Assembly (NCBI GenBank): GCA_019638355.1
Contig: JAHBTY010000001.1
Span: forward strand, 682,001-746,000
Origin: Cyclobacteriaceae bacterium
GTDB taxonomy: Bacteria > Bacteroidota > Bacteroidia > Cytophagales > Cyclobacteriaceae
Direction of reading: 5' to 3'
Length of the DNA stretch: 64,000 nt
Below are positions 9,233 through 17,913 of this stretch, one piece after another; position 1 is the first letter of the stretch, and each line of letters begins with the position of its first letter. The translations under genes were made by a program, and so were the position numbers. Below the pieces are notes generated by a model that saw only the letters and a program-made list of their open reading frames with translations, was not told the DNA's origin and did no database searches.

Positions 9233-10471
9233 ATGAACCTAAGATTTCCAAGCCTGTTTAAAATTTATTTTTGTGCAGTGGTTGGATTGGTTTTCCTTAT
9301 GCCGATATCTCAACTCCTTAGTACAAGATTGCTTTTTATATTATTTATATTTTCTTTTTTTTTAAATCCTAATACCACTGTTCTTAGATCAAGTATTATT
9401 TTTTCGTGGGATATTTTTGTGTATTTAGCAATAGTAATAATAGGCATCTTATACTCATTTGATTTAAGTCAGAGCATTAAGGTGTTAGAAACAAATTTTA
9501 GTTTTTTAGCGATACCTTTAGTTCTAAAAACCTTAAGACTAAATTCAAAGAAGATTGAGTTGCTATTCTTTGGCTACCTTTATGGTCTTTCGTTAGCTTC
9601 ATTTATATGTCTCTTTAATGCTTTGTTCTCTTTTGTAGAGAACGGTAACGTTAATAGTTTTTTTTACTATAACCTTACGGAGCCAATAGGCTTTCAGCCA
9701 ACGTATTTTGCTTATTATATTTCATTTGGAATTTGTCTATCACTATATTTAATTTATACGGATCAAATAAAAATTAAGCGCCATCTATTTACAATCAATA
9801 TCATCTTCTTATTTATAATTTTAATGCTCGCTGCAAGTAGAACGGCTTATGTCGGGTTGTTGTTTATTTTATCTTTTTTTGTGCTTAAATTTTTATTTAA
9901 TAATTCGTTAAAGTCACATAGGTATGTGGCAATACTCTCATCGTTTCTTTTATTCGCAATGTTATTAATTAATCACTATAACTGGAACGATTCAAGAACT
10001 GATTCTGGGTCAGGTACGGATTACTGGGAACGATTTCCCCTGTGGCAAGCAGCACTGCGAGCAAATCCAAATCCATTATTCGGAGTTGGAACAGGTGATT
10101 ATAAAGCAGTATTAAATCAGTATTATTCACAACAAGGCATGAAGTCATTTGCAACGGATAGCTACAATTCACATAATCAATTTGTTCAGATTTATTTCTC
10201 AAATGGAATTTTAGGCTTACTAATTCTTTGTATTCTTATTTGTAGGCCCCTTTATTTGTCTTTTATCGTCCAGAATCAATTAGGGATTATTATTATTTTT
10301 CCTTTCATCATTTATGGAATTACTGAAGTTTTTCTGGGAAGATTTCAAGGGATTATTTTTTTTGTATTCTGTCATCAACTAGTGATAACTGATTCTTGCT
10401 TAAGAAGACCTAAATTAATCCCTGTCGGAAAAAAACAACAAGTAAATGATGCTTTACACTTTAAATTATGA
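9233..10471 (+). CDS. O-antigen ligase family membrane protein (copy 3)
   Basis: A 412-residue protein with about 11-12 membrane helices. Two features of the O-antigen ligase/Wzy_C superfamily are visible: the mid-protein AASRTAYVGLLF helix with its Arg, and the loop ending in YNSHNQFVQIYFSNGILGL with the conserved His. The periplasmic loop (residues about 255-315) contains WERFPLWQAALRANP and FGVGTGDY, as in WaaL-type ligases, so among the three copies this one looks most like a ligase. Its stop overlaps the start of the WcaJ-type gene in an ATGA, implying coupled translation. Confidence 0.8.
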   Translation: MNLRFPSLFKIYFCAVVGLVFLMPISQLLSTRLLFILFIFSFFLNPNTTVLRSSIIFSWDIFVYLAIVIIGILYSFDLSQSIKVLETNFSFLAIPLVLKTLRLNSKKIELLFFGYLYGLSLASFICLFNALFSFVENGNVNSFFYYNLTEPIGFQPTYFAYYISFGICLSLYLIYTDQIKIKRHLFTINIIFLFIILMLAASRTAYVGLLFILSFFVLKFLFNNSLKSHRYVAILSSFLLFAMLLINHYNWNDSRTDSGSGTDYWERFPLWQAALRANPNPLFGVGTGDYKAVLNQYYSQQGMKSFATDSYNSHNQFVQIYFSNGILGLLILCILICRPLYLSFIVQNQLGIIIIFPFIIYGITEVFLGRFQGIIFFVFCHQLVITDSCLRRPKLIPVGKKQQVNDALHFKL

Positions 10472-11811
10472 GTTTTCCACTAAAGCTTGTTTTTTTTATA
10501 AGTGATTTGTTGTTCCTGAATATTGCAATTATTCTTTCCTATAAGGGCGATAATAAATTTTTAATTAATTCGAATAATAATGAGTTATATCTACTTTTAT
10601 TTAGTAACATCGGATGGGTTTTTTTGATACTTGTTTCTAGTCCTTATAATTTGAATAAGGGTTGGTCATTACCCAAAATATTTAAAAGTCAGGTTGCTTT
10701 TTTGTTTGTTCATTTACTCCTCGTTGTCTCACTAATTGTGTTTTTCGAAAAGAATTTTTCTTTTACGCAGATACTTTTGATCTATCTGTTTTTTATTCCA
10801 TTCTTTTTCACTTCTAAAGTGCTTATTGTCTTCTTACGAAGAATCCTTGCAAAAGAAATTCAGGTTAGAAATTATATTTTAATAGGTCGAAATCAATTAT
10901 CTGAAGAAGTCAGGAAGTTTTACTTGATAAATCAACAGGAAGGATACAGATTTAAAGGTTATTTTGATTTTGTGTCAAATTCTAAGCTATTGGATAGCCT
11001 TTCCGAATTCTGTAAGGGTGTTGAAGTGCATGAGATTTTTTACTGTGCTGATGATCCAAGCCCAGCCCAGTTAAAGGAATTGGTCAATTTTGGTTTGAAT
11101 TCTCTTATTAAAATTAAACTCGTATCAGGAAGATCTTCACAAAGTCAGACAATTCAATTCGAGAAATATGATCAAATCCCCACTTTTAATTCAGCAATAT
11201 TACCCCTGGATGAATATCAAAATCAGATTTTGAAAAGGACATTTGACTTAATTTTTTCGGGACTGTTTTTAGTTTTGGTATTTTCGTGGCTCTATCCTTT
11301 AATGTCTCTTATAATCAAATTAGATTCTAAGGGCCCCGTCCTTTTTGTACAAACGAGGGGTGGTTTAAGAAATAAGCATTTTGGTTGCTATAAATTTCGT
11401 ACTATGAATTTTGTTAAGGAGGTTGAATTTATACAAGCAATTAAGAACGATTCCCGAATAACTAAGGCTGGTAGATTCTTACGAAAAAGTAGCATAGACG
11501 AATTACCTCAGTTTATTAATGTCTTTAAGGGCGATATGTCATTAATAGGCCCCCGTCCGCACCCAATTAAACTTAACGAACAATTTGAACCACTCATTTC
11601 AAATATGATGGCCCGTCACTACGTAAAACCCGGCATTACCGGCCTCGCACAATGCATGGGCTATCGAGGCGAAACCCAAACGTTGGCCGATATGGAAAAC
11701 CGCGTACGGTTAGATCGTTACTACATCGAAAACTGGACTTTTTGGTTGGATATAAAAATTATATTTTTAACCGTAATTAGCTTAATCCGGGGTAGCGATA
11801 AAGCTTATTAA
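10468..11811 (+). CDS. Undecaprenyl-phosphate sugar phosphotransferase (WcaJ/WbaP type)
   Basis: A 447-residue polyisoprenyl-phosphate hexose-1-phosphate transferase that loads the first sugar phosphate onto undecaprenyl phosphate. Four or five N-terminal helices and a CoA-binding-like domain (FxGYFDF) come first; the catalytic bacterial sugar transferase domain spans about residues 255-447, with KRTFDLIFSG, KGPVLFVQTRGG, YKFRTMN, SSIDELPQFINVFKGDMSLIGPRP and ARHYVKPGITGLAQ. The DE pair of the catalytic motif is intact. From about base 11,540 the composition becomes distinctly more GC-rich, so the last quarter of the gene looks like the core genome while the rest looks like the AT-rich locus. 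Confidence 0.92.
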   Translation: MSFPLKLVFFISDLLFLNIAIILSYKGDNKFLINSNNNELYLLLFSNIGWVFLILVSSPYNLNKGWSLPKIFKSQVAFLFVHLLLVVSLIVFFEKNFSFTQILLIYLFFIPFFFTSKVLIVFLRRILAKEIQVRNYILIGRNQLSEEVRKFYLINQQEGYRFKGYFDFVSNSKLLDSLSEFCKGVEVHEIFYCADDPSPAQLKELVNFGLNSLIKIKLVSGRSSQSQTIQFEKYDQIPTFNSAILPLDEYQNQILKRTFDLIFSGLFLVLVFSWLYPLMSLIIKLDSKGPVLFVQTRGGLRNKHFGCYKFRTMNFVKEVEFIQAIKNDSRITKAGRFLRKSSIDELPQFINVFKGDMSLIGPRPHPIKLNEQFEPLISNMMARHYVKPGITGLAQCMGYRGETQTLADMENRVRLDRYYIENWTFWLDIKIIFLTVISLIRGSDKAY

Positions 11812-11819
11812 AGGCTATC

Positions 11820-12875
11820 ATTCAACTTATTTTCTATACCGCCATCTCCTTCCTGGTCTCCTTCCTTTTTTTTCCTGTTTTCATTAAGGTATTGAGACAA
11901 TGGAAAGTTTTTGACACGCATGGCGCCCATAAAATTCATACGAATTTTACTCCTTCCATGGGTGGATTATCCATATACCTGGGGGTGATTGTATCATTAT
12001 TATTAGGCTTTTCACTTACCGATTGGGCAACCTATAAATATTTTTTTATTGCGCTAACACTCATGTTTACGATCGGCATGCGCGATGATATTCTGGCACT
12101 ATCGGCAAAGCAAAAATTGTACAGTCAATTCCTGCCTGTATCCGTATTAGTACTTTTGGATAGAACCTTTTTCGATTCAACTTATGGCTTAATGGGTTAC
12201 TACCCCTTTCCCGAGTGGGTAGGTATGGCTATTACCATATTCGTAGTCATAATATTAACGAATGCCTATAACCTGATAGACGGCCTGGATGGACTTGCCG
12301 GCACCATTGGCCTTATAATCATTGCAAGTTATGGAACCTGGTTTTTTCTGATAGGCGAAGCAACACTAAGCGCGCTTGCATTTTGCTTTGCCGGTGCCTT
12401 AACAGCCTTTTTATATTTCAACTGGCAACCTTCCCGTATTTTTATGGGCGATACCGGGGCGTTAACCATAGGCCTGCTTATCTCATACCTCACAATAAAA
12501 TTTATACACACCAGCTATCACCTACCCCAATATCATTCGTACCGATTTCCAACTCCTGTAGCAACCGCTATTTGTGTTTTAATAATACCCGTGTTCGATA
12601 CCATGCGCGTTATAATCCTTCGCTTGCGCAAATTCCAATCGCCTTTTAAGGCCGACCGCAACCACCTGCATCATCAGTTTATAAACCTCGGGTTCTCGCA
12701 CCAAAAATCAGTTGTTTGCATCGCTACAATTAATTTACTATTTCTGGCCTTAGCCGTACTTTTGCGCAACCAGGGCGATTGGTTGATTTTTGGGATAGCC
12801 CTGACAGTGTGTTTAATAATCAATTTTTCATTAAAATTTGCGCAAGCCAGAATGGCCCATGGAAGACAAAATTAA
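11820..12875 (+). CDS. WecA/MraY-like UDP-sugar:undecaprenyl-P transferase
   Basis: A PNPT-family membrane enzyme that transfers a sugar-1-phosphate (GlcNAc-1-P in WecA) to undecaprenyl phosphate. Motifs include HKIHTNFTPSMGG, MRDDILALS, the catalytic NAYNLIDGLDGLAG with its aspartates, FMGDTGAL, and RADRNHLHHQ-like residues (KADRNHLHHQF). With the TTG at 11892 the first membrane helix is lost, yet the frame is open upstream from 11802 and encodes a normal N-terminal helix followed by PVFIKVLRQW. No ATG, GTG or TTG exists in that extension; ATT at 11820 sits five bases after TAAAGG, so I chose it as a likely non-canonical start (351 aa). The 3' end overlaps pheS by 17 bases. Confidence 0.85.
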   Translation: MQLIFYTAISFLVSFLFFPVFIKVLRQWKVFDTHGAHKIHTNFTPSMGGLSIYLGVIVSLLLGFSLTDWATYKYFFIALTLMFTIGMRDDILALSAKQKLYSQFLPVSVLVLLDRTFFDSTYGLMGYYPFPEWVGMAITIFVVIILTNAYNLIDGLDGLAGTIGLIIIASYGTWFFLIGEATLSALAFCFAGALTAFLYFNWQPSRIFMGDTGALTIGLLISYLTIKFIHTSYHLPQYHSYRFPTPVATAICVLIIPVFDTMRVIILRLRKFQSPFKADRNHLHHQFINLGFSHQKSVVCIATINLLFLALAVLLRNQGDWLIFGIALTVCLIINFSLKFAQARMAHGRQN

Positions 12876-13881
12876 AGCAATAGAAGCCCGCATTAATGCC
12901 TTCACAATTCAAACCCGCGAACACCTGGAGCAATTTCGCTTACAGTTTATCAGTAAAAAAGGTGAGCTCACTTTGTTGTTTGATGAGTTGAAGACAGCAT
13001 CTGCCGAGCAAAAAAAAATGCTGGGTAAAGCCCTTAACGATTTAAAAAAAATTTCGGAAGAAAAATTTAAATCCGGGCAAGATCAATTGGAAAATGACGT
13101 TAGTGGGAAATCCTTTGAAGGCGACCTTACCTTACCACCCATACCTAACAAAACCGGAAGCCAGCATCCACTATCGCTTACCCGTTACCGCATTATTGAA
13201 ATATTTGAACGTCTTGGCTTTAATGTGGAAGATGGACCTGAAATAGAAGACGACTGGCATAATTTCACCGCGCTGAATTTTCCTGAGAACCACCCGGCCC
13301 GCGAAATGCAGGATACGTTCTTTATCGAAAAAAATCCGGATGTACTGTTGCGCACGCATACATCCAACGTGCAGATACGGTTAATGAAAAATCAGAAGCC
13401 ACCGTTTCGTGCCATTATGCCGGGACGTGTATATCGTAATGAAGCAATTTCAGCACGCGCACATTGTTTCTTTCATCAGGTAGAAGGTTTGTATGTAGAT
13501 ACCCATGTGGGATTTGCCGATCTGAAACAAACACTCTATCATTTTGCCAAAGAAATGTTTGGAAAAGAAACCAAGATCAGGTTACGACCTTCTTTCTTTC
13601 CGTTTACCGAACCCAGTGCTGAAATTGACATCTCGTGTTTAATCTGTCATGGTAAAGGATGTAATGTTTGTAAATACTCGGGTTGGGTAGAAATTGCCGG
13701 ATCAGGTATGGTGCACCCGAATGTATTGCGTAACTGCGGTATCGACCCCGATGTACATACCGGGTTTGCATTTGGAATGGGCATTGAGCGTATTACCATG
13801 TTGCGTTACAGCATTAACGATTTACGATTATTTTCCGAAAACGATATCCGGTTTTTAAAACAGTTTAAAGCTGTAATGTAA
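12859..13881 (+). CDS. pheS: Phenylalanyl-tRNA synthetase alpha subunit
   Basis: The alpha subunit of PheRS, which with PheT charges tRNA-Phe. Residues 1-85 form the coiled-coil arm; the class II catalytic core follows with HPLSLTRYRIIEIF, the motif 2 region GRVYRNEAISARAHCFFHQVEG, PSFFPFTEPSAEI, and the motif 3 segment GFAFGMGIERITML. A four-cysteine insert (CLICHGKGCNVCK) is typical of this bacterial group and may bind zinc. The ATG at 12859 gives 340 aa, a normal length, and overlaps the previous gene by 17 bases; the TTG at 12838 is less likely. pheT is not in the window. Confidence 0.97.
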   Translation: MEDKIKAIEARINAFTIQTREHLEQFRLQFISKKGELTLLFDELKTASAEQKKMLGKALNDLKKISEEKFKSGQDQLENDVSGKSFEGDLTLPPIPNKTGSQHPLSLTRYRIIEIFERLGFNVEDGPEIEDDWHNFTALNFPENHPAREMQDTFFIEKNPDVLLRTHTSNVQIRLMKNQKPPFRAIMPGRVYRNEAISARAHCFFHQVEGLYVDTHVGFADLKQTLYHFAKEMFGKETKIRLRPSFFPFTEPSAEIDISCLICHGKGCNVCKYSGWVEIAGSGMVHPNVLRNCGIDPDVHTGFAFGMGIERITMLRYSINDLRLFSENDIRFLKQFKAVM

Positions 13882-13889
13882 GTAACGCC

Positions 13890-14996
13890 ATGCAAGTTCT
13901 GTTTAACGATCTTGCGGCTCAATACCAGGCCATCCGAAACGAAGTCGATGCCGCTTTGCAAAAAGTTTTGCAAGGTGGATGGTATGTAGGAAGCACCCAC
14001 GTACAATCGTTCGAAGAAGAATTTGCAAAACGGTGTGGTGCAAATTATGCCATAGGCTTAGGTAACGCTACCGATGGTTTGTTTCTGGCATTAAAGGCAT
14101 TGAACATACAACCCGGTGATGAAGTGATTACACCCGCATGGAGTTGGATTTCATCGGCAGAAGTAATTACGCACTGTGGTGCACGGGTTGTATTTGCCGA
14201 TGTTGAGCCCGAAACATTTACAGTTTCAGCAAAGGCGATTCAGGGTAAAATTACTAACCGTACCAAAGCAGTGGTTGTAGTGCATTTGTATGGCAAAATG
14301 GCTTTAATAAAACCCATTCAGGATTTATGCAAACAATATCAATTGAAATTAATTGAAGATTGTTCGCAGGCCCATTTTGCTGAATCGGTTGCCGGCAAAG
14401 TGGGTACGATTGGCGATTGCGGAGTTTTTAGTTTTTATCCAACCAAAAACCTGGGGGCCTTTGGTGATGCCGGTTGCCTGATAACCAACAATGAAAACCT
14501 CGCATTAAAAGTACGAAGGCTTGCCAACCACGGTGGACTTACAAAAGATGAACATCTTTTTGAAGGAGTAAACAGCCGCCTTGATTCCATTCAGGCGGCA
14601 ATTCTACAGGTGAAGCTTGCACACATTATATCGTGGACAAACACACGCAGGCTATTGTCCAATATTTACCAGGAAAAATTGAGGGTAGTGAAGGAAATCA
14701 TTTTGCCGTGTGTAGATGAGCCGCTGGCACACGTGTTTCATCTGTTTGTGATACGGGCACAAAATCGAGAAGCGCTGCAAAAGCATTTGCAACAGTTAAG
14801 TATTCAAGCACTAACTCACTACCCGAAAGCACTTCCGTTCGAACCTGCCTACACGTATTTAAACCATACTGAAAAGGATTTTCCGGTTTCTGCTCAGCTT
14901 CAGCAGGAAGTAGTTTCATTGCCGTTACATCCGTTTCTTTCGCGCGAACAAATTGAATACGTTTGCCACGGGATATTATCTTTTTATGGATATTGA
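13890..14996 (+). CDS. DegT/DnrJ/EryC1/StrS family PLP aminotransferase
   Basis: A 368-residue sugar aminotransferase-type enzyme that uses PLP to aminate nucleotide-linked keto-sugars. The fold-type I signatures are clear: GNATDGLFLALKALNI, GDEVITPAWSWISSAEV, IEDCSQAHFA (the PLP-pyridine Asp), and FYPTKNLGAFGDAG, where the Lys is the Schiff-base residue. RRLANHGG and NSRLDSIQAAIL complete the family pattern. It lies outside the AT-rich polysaccharide block but may serve it or the second glycosylation cluster. Its stop overlaps the dehydrogenase start by 11 bases. The exact sugar is not deducible. Confidence 0.9.
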   Translation: MQVLFNDLAAQYQAIRNEVDAALQKVLQGGWYVGSTHVQSFEEEFAKRCGANYAIGLGNATDGLFLALKALNIQPGDEVITPAWSWISSAEVITHCGARVVFADVEPETFTVSAKAIQGKITNRTKAVVVVHLYGKMALIKPIQDLCKQYQLKLIEDCSQAHFAESVAGKVGTIGDCGVFSFYPTKNLGAFGDAGCLITNNENLALKVRRLANHGGLTKDEHLFEGVNSRLDSIQAAILQVKLAHIISWTNTRRLLSNIYQEKLRVVKEIILPCVDEPLAHVFHLFVIRAQNREALQKHLQQLSIQALTHYPKALPFEPAYTYLNHTEKDFPVSAQLQQEVVSLPLHPFLSREQIEYVCHGILSFYGY

Positions 14997-15846
14997 AATC
15001 AAAACAATTGCAATAGCCGGGGCAGGCACAATGGGGCAGGGGATTGCTATTTCGTGTGCACTTGCCGGTTATACAACAAAGATATTTGATGCGAACGAGT
15101 CGGCTTGCGAGCGCGGTTTCGCTATGATAGATAAGAACTTTAAGCAGCTGGTTGAAAAAGGTAAGTTGGATGCAGTTGCTTCCGCGCAAGCATTGAGTAA
15201 AATTACAATATCAACTGAGGTGGTTCAATTAAAGGCTGATTTAGTACTTGAAGCTATTGCAGAAAATCTGGAAGCAAAACAAAACCTTTTTAAAACAACA
15301 GAAGAGATAAACAACGGGGCTGCAATTCTGGCTACCAACACATCTTCCTTATCGGTTACTAAAATTGCTGCAGGTTTAAATTATCCCGCCCATTGTGCCG
15401 GATTACATTTTTTTAATCCGGCCCACGTGATGAAACTGGTTGAAGTTGTAGCGGGTGAACGAACAGCACTATCAGTACTTACTGCATTAAAAGCTTTTGC
15501 AAAATCGATTGGAAAAGTAACGGTTGATGCAAAAGATTCGCCCGGTTTTATCGTTAATCGGGTAGCGCGGCATTTTTATGTAGAGTCGTTACTGGCTGTT
15601 GAAAAAAACGCAACTTCGTTCGAAACGGTTGATGCCTTGATGCGAGCATCGGGTTTTAGAATGGGTCCGTTCGAACTAATGGATCTGATAGGAATAGATG
15701 TTAATTATGCAGTAACCGAATCGGTTTATCTTGGTTTTAATAAAGCTGAAAAATTCAGACCGAGTCCGGTGCAGAAAGAAAAGATAGATAATGCCGAATT
15801 GGGACGAAAAAGCGGAAAGGGATTTTATGCGTATTCTCAAAAATAG
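14986..15846 (+). CDS. 3-hydroxyacyl-CoA (3-hydroxybutyryl-CoA) dehydrogenase
   Basis: A 286-residue NAD(P)-dependent dehydrogenase that oxidises L-3-hydroxyacyl-CoA or reduces acetoacetyl-CoA. The Rossmann motif is IAGAGTMGQGIA at the N-terminus; the catalytic region shows TNTSSLSV and LHFFNPAHVMKLVEVV, where the His is catalytic, and KDSPGFIVNRVARHFY follows. The C-terminal domain ends with LGRKSGKGFYAY. I chose the ATG at 14986 rather than the frame opening at 14953 because it places the Rossmann strand at the usual distance from the N-terminus. It is a single-domain enzyme without a hydratase part, so a PaaH/Hbd-like role is likely. Confidence 0.93.
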   Translation: MDIEIKTIAIAGAGTMGQGIAISCALAGYTTKIFDANESACERGFAMIDKNFKQLVEKGKLDAVASAQALSKITISTEVVQLKADLVLEAIAENLEAKQNLFKTTEEINNGAAILATNTSSLSVTKIAAGLNYPAHCAGLHFFNPAHVMKLVEVVAGERTALSVLTALKAFAKSIGKVTVDAKDSPGFIVNRVARHFYVESLLAVEKNATSFETVDALMRASGFRMGPFELMDLIGIDVNYAVTESVYLGFNKAEKFRPSPVQKEKIDNAELGRKSGKGFYAYSQK

Positions 15847-16264
15847 TTTTTGGTTGGGCTTGTTATTGATAGCGGGTTGTGGTCGTGAGTTAACCGATGA
15901 TTTTATTCCGATCACAGCTTTTCCGGATATTACATTGAATCTTACTTTGCCTGAAAACAGTAGGTTGCAGATAGATGGTGGTTATAGGCAAATAAGTGGT
16001 GGCGTACGCGGAGTAATTGTTTACAGAATTAACGCATCAACTTATATGGCTTATGAACGGAATTGTTCGTTCAGACCTAATGAAGCCTGTGCTACAGTGG
16101 ATGTACATACTTCGGGCTTGTTTATGATCGACTCCTGCTGTAGTTCTAACTTCAGTTTTACCGATGGCAGCCCCACCGGTGGCCCTGCGTGGCGTCCGCT
16201 GAATCGCTATCGCACGCAACTATCGGGTATTAACCTGATTATTACGGATGAAGTGATTAATTGA
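15827..16264 (+). CDS. Rieske-like lipoprotein lacking cluster ligands
   Basis: A small predicted lipoprotein of 145 aa: hydrophobic signal, lipobox LLIAGC with Cys18. The rest resembles a Rieske [2Fe-2S] fold: VYRINASTYMAYERNC, then FMIDSCCSSNFSF, GGPAWRPLNRY. In a true Rieske site the pattern is CxH...CxxH; here the equivalent positions read Cys80-Ser-Phe82 and Cys105-Ser-Ser-Asn108, so both histidines are missing and no cluster should bind in the classical way. Paired cysteines could instead form a disulfide. The ATG at 15827 is chosen because it gives a proper signal peptide; it overlaps the dehydrogenase by 20 bases. Confidence 0.65.
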   Translation: MRILKNSFWLGLLLIAGCGRELTDDFIPITAFPDITLNLTLPENSRLQIDGGYRQISGGVRGVIVYRINASTYMAYERNCSFRPNEACATVDVHTSGLFMIDSCCSSNFSFTDGSPTGGPAWRPLNRYRTQLSGINLIITDEVIN

Positions 16265-16299
16265 TTTCAAAGCCCTTGTTCGTTAATATGGGCTAAAAA

Positions 16300-16328
16300 A
16301 TAAACCCCGATTATACATCAGGGTTTAT
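16300..16328 (-). terminator. Rho-independent terminator after the permease gene
   Basis: The arms ATAAACCC (16300-16307) and GGGTTTAT (16321-16328) pair perfectly around a 13-base loop. Read on the minus strand the second arm runs into a stretch of six or more T, so it is a good terminator for the permease at 16353-17813. It lies between convergent genes and may also slow transcription from the plus side. Confidence 0.7.
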
Positions 16329-16352
16329 CGTAGCTGAGTTATTGTATAAAGT

Positions 16353-17813
16353 TTAACTTTCCTTGCGCAGGTTGCTATTGTTTTTGCTGTAGGCGAAATA
16401 AATAATCAACCCGGCAACCATCCACACAATTGCTGAAACAAGTGTTTCCATGCCCAGTGAAAAAATCATGGCTGAACAAACCAGTATGCCTAAAATAGGT
16501 ACTAATGGAACCAACGGAGTTTTAAATGGACGTGGCGCATCCGGATTTTTAACACGCATTACCCAAATACCCACACATACCAAAACAAACGCGAAGAGTG
16601 TTCCAAAGCTGGTTAAGTCACCAGCTATGCTACCCGGTACAAAGCCCGCAAACAATCCCACAAAAATCAACAGCAACCAGTTGGATTTAAAGGGGGTGCG
16701 ATACTTGGGGTGAAGTTCTGAAAATACTTTTGGTACCAGCCCATCTTTAGACATAGAATAAAATACGCGCGACTGGCCCATTAACATTACCAGAATCACC
16801 GAAGAAAAACCTGCAAGAATGGCGATGGTTATCAACGTTGCCAACCATTCGAAACCGGGCATGTAAGTTTGAATCGCGTAAGCAACAGAAGCTTCTTTGC
16901 CGGCTGTTTTAAACTCGGCCCAGTTGGCGATACCGGTTAGTACATGTGAAAACAACACATAAAGAATAGTGCATACCAGCAGCGATCCGAGAATACCAAT
17001 GGGCATATCGCGTTTTGGATTTTTAGCTTCCTGCGCAGCAGTTGATACCGCATCGAAACCTATAAAAGCAAAAAACACTATGGCCGAACCACCCAATACA
17101 CCGCCCCACCCAAACTCACGCCAGTTATCGTGGCCCGGTGTACCTGCTGGAATTGTAAATGGTGTATAGTTAGCTTCGTTAATGTATCCCCAACCCAATG
17201 CAATAAATACCAATACAATGGCCACTTTAACAAATACAATAATAGCATTCAGGTTGGCCGATTCTTTCGTTCCTTTAATGAGAATCAGTGTAAGCATAAC
17301 CAGAATGAATAAAGCCGGAAAGTTTACAAAACCCCGCACGCCTTCAGCCGAAACCTCAAAAGGGGAGTGGCTCCATTCATACGGTATGCCGGTGCCGGCA
17401 ACGCTGACTAATAGATTATTCAGGTACTCACTCCAGGCAATAGAAACCGTAGCGGAGGCCAACGCATATTCCAACACCAATGCCCAACCAATAATCCAGG
17501 CTGTAAATTCGCCCATGGTTACGTATGCATAAGCATAAGCGCTACCCGCAATAGGAATCATCGAAGCGAACTCGGCATAACACAAGCCAGCAAAAGCACA
17601 ACCAATGGCTGCAATAATGAAAGAAATAACAACTGCGGGACCTGCTGCATCACCGGCAGCAGCAGCGGTGCGTACAAATAAACCAGCACCTATAATGGCA
17701 CCAATGCCCAAGGCAATCAGGTTACCGGCACCAAGGGTTCGTTTTAATCCTTTATCAGCATCTCCGGATTGCGCCAAAAGTTGTTCGAGGGGTTTTTTAA
17801 TAAATAAACTCAT
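16353..17813 (-). CDS. APC-superfamily amino acid permease
   Basis: A 486-residue inner-membrane amino acid transporter with about 13-14 helices. The first helix has the APC signature GIGAIIGAGLFV preceded by LKRTLGAGNLIALG; later blocks include GLCYAEFASMIPIAGSAYAYAYVTMGEF and FFAFIGFDAVSTAAQEAKNP, all typical of the cationic amino acid transporter (CAT/YfnA) branch. The frame extends upstream to 17933 but that part has no family similarity, and ATG at 17813 (MSLFIKKPLEQLL) is the expected N-terminus. It stands alone on the minus strand behind a terminator. The substrate range cannot be deduced beyond amino acids. Confidence 0.92.
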   Translation of the reverse strand: MSLFIKKPLEQLLAQSGDADKGLKRTLGAGNLIALGIGAIIGAGLFVRTAAAAGDAAGPAVVISFIIAAIGCAFAGLCYAEFASMIPIAGSAYAYAYVTMGEFTAWIIGWALVLEYALASATVSIAWSEYLNNLLVSVAGTGIPYEWSHSPFEVSAEGVRGFVNFPALFILVMLTLILIKGTKESANLNAIIVFVKVAIVLVFIALGWGYINEANYTPFTIPAGTPGHDNWREFGWGGVLGGSAIVFFAFIGFDAVSTAAQEAKNPKRDMPIGILGSLLVCTILYVLFSHVLTGIANWAEFKTAGKEASVAYAIQTYMPGFEWLATLITIAILAGFSSVILVMLMGQSRVFYSMSKDGLVPKVFSELHPKYRTPFKSNWLLLIFVGLFAGFVPGSIAGDLTSFGTLFAFVLVCVGIWVMRVKNPDAPRPFKTPLVPLVPILGILVCSAMIFSLGMETLVSAIVWMVAGLIIYFAYSKNNSNLRKES

Positions 17814-17913
17814 GAATGAGGGTTTTACAATCCCTAAAAGTAAAAAGAATAATGAATTACGAAACTGTTGACGGATACCGCCCGGATAAATTTTACGATG
17901 GTAGTTGTACCAG

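Noticed and set aside
1-12875. Prophage or integrative element
   Set aside because: No integrase, phage structural gene or attachment repeat is seen; the composition change fits a polysaccharide locus exchange.
14698-15189. Minus-strand 163-aa frame over the aminotransferase/dehydrogenase junction
   Set aside because: It overlaps two clear enzymes in the opposite direction and has no family features.
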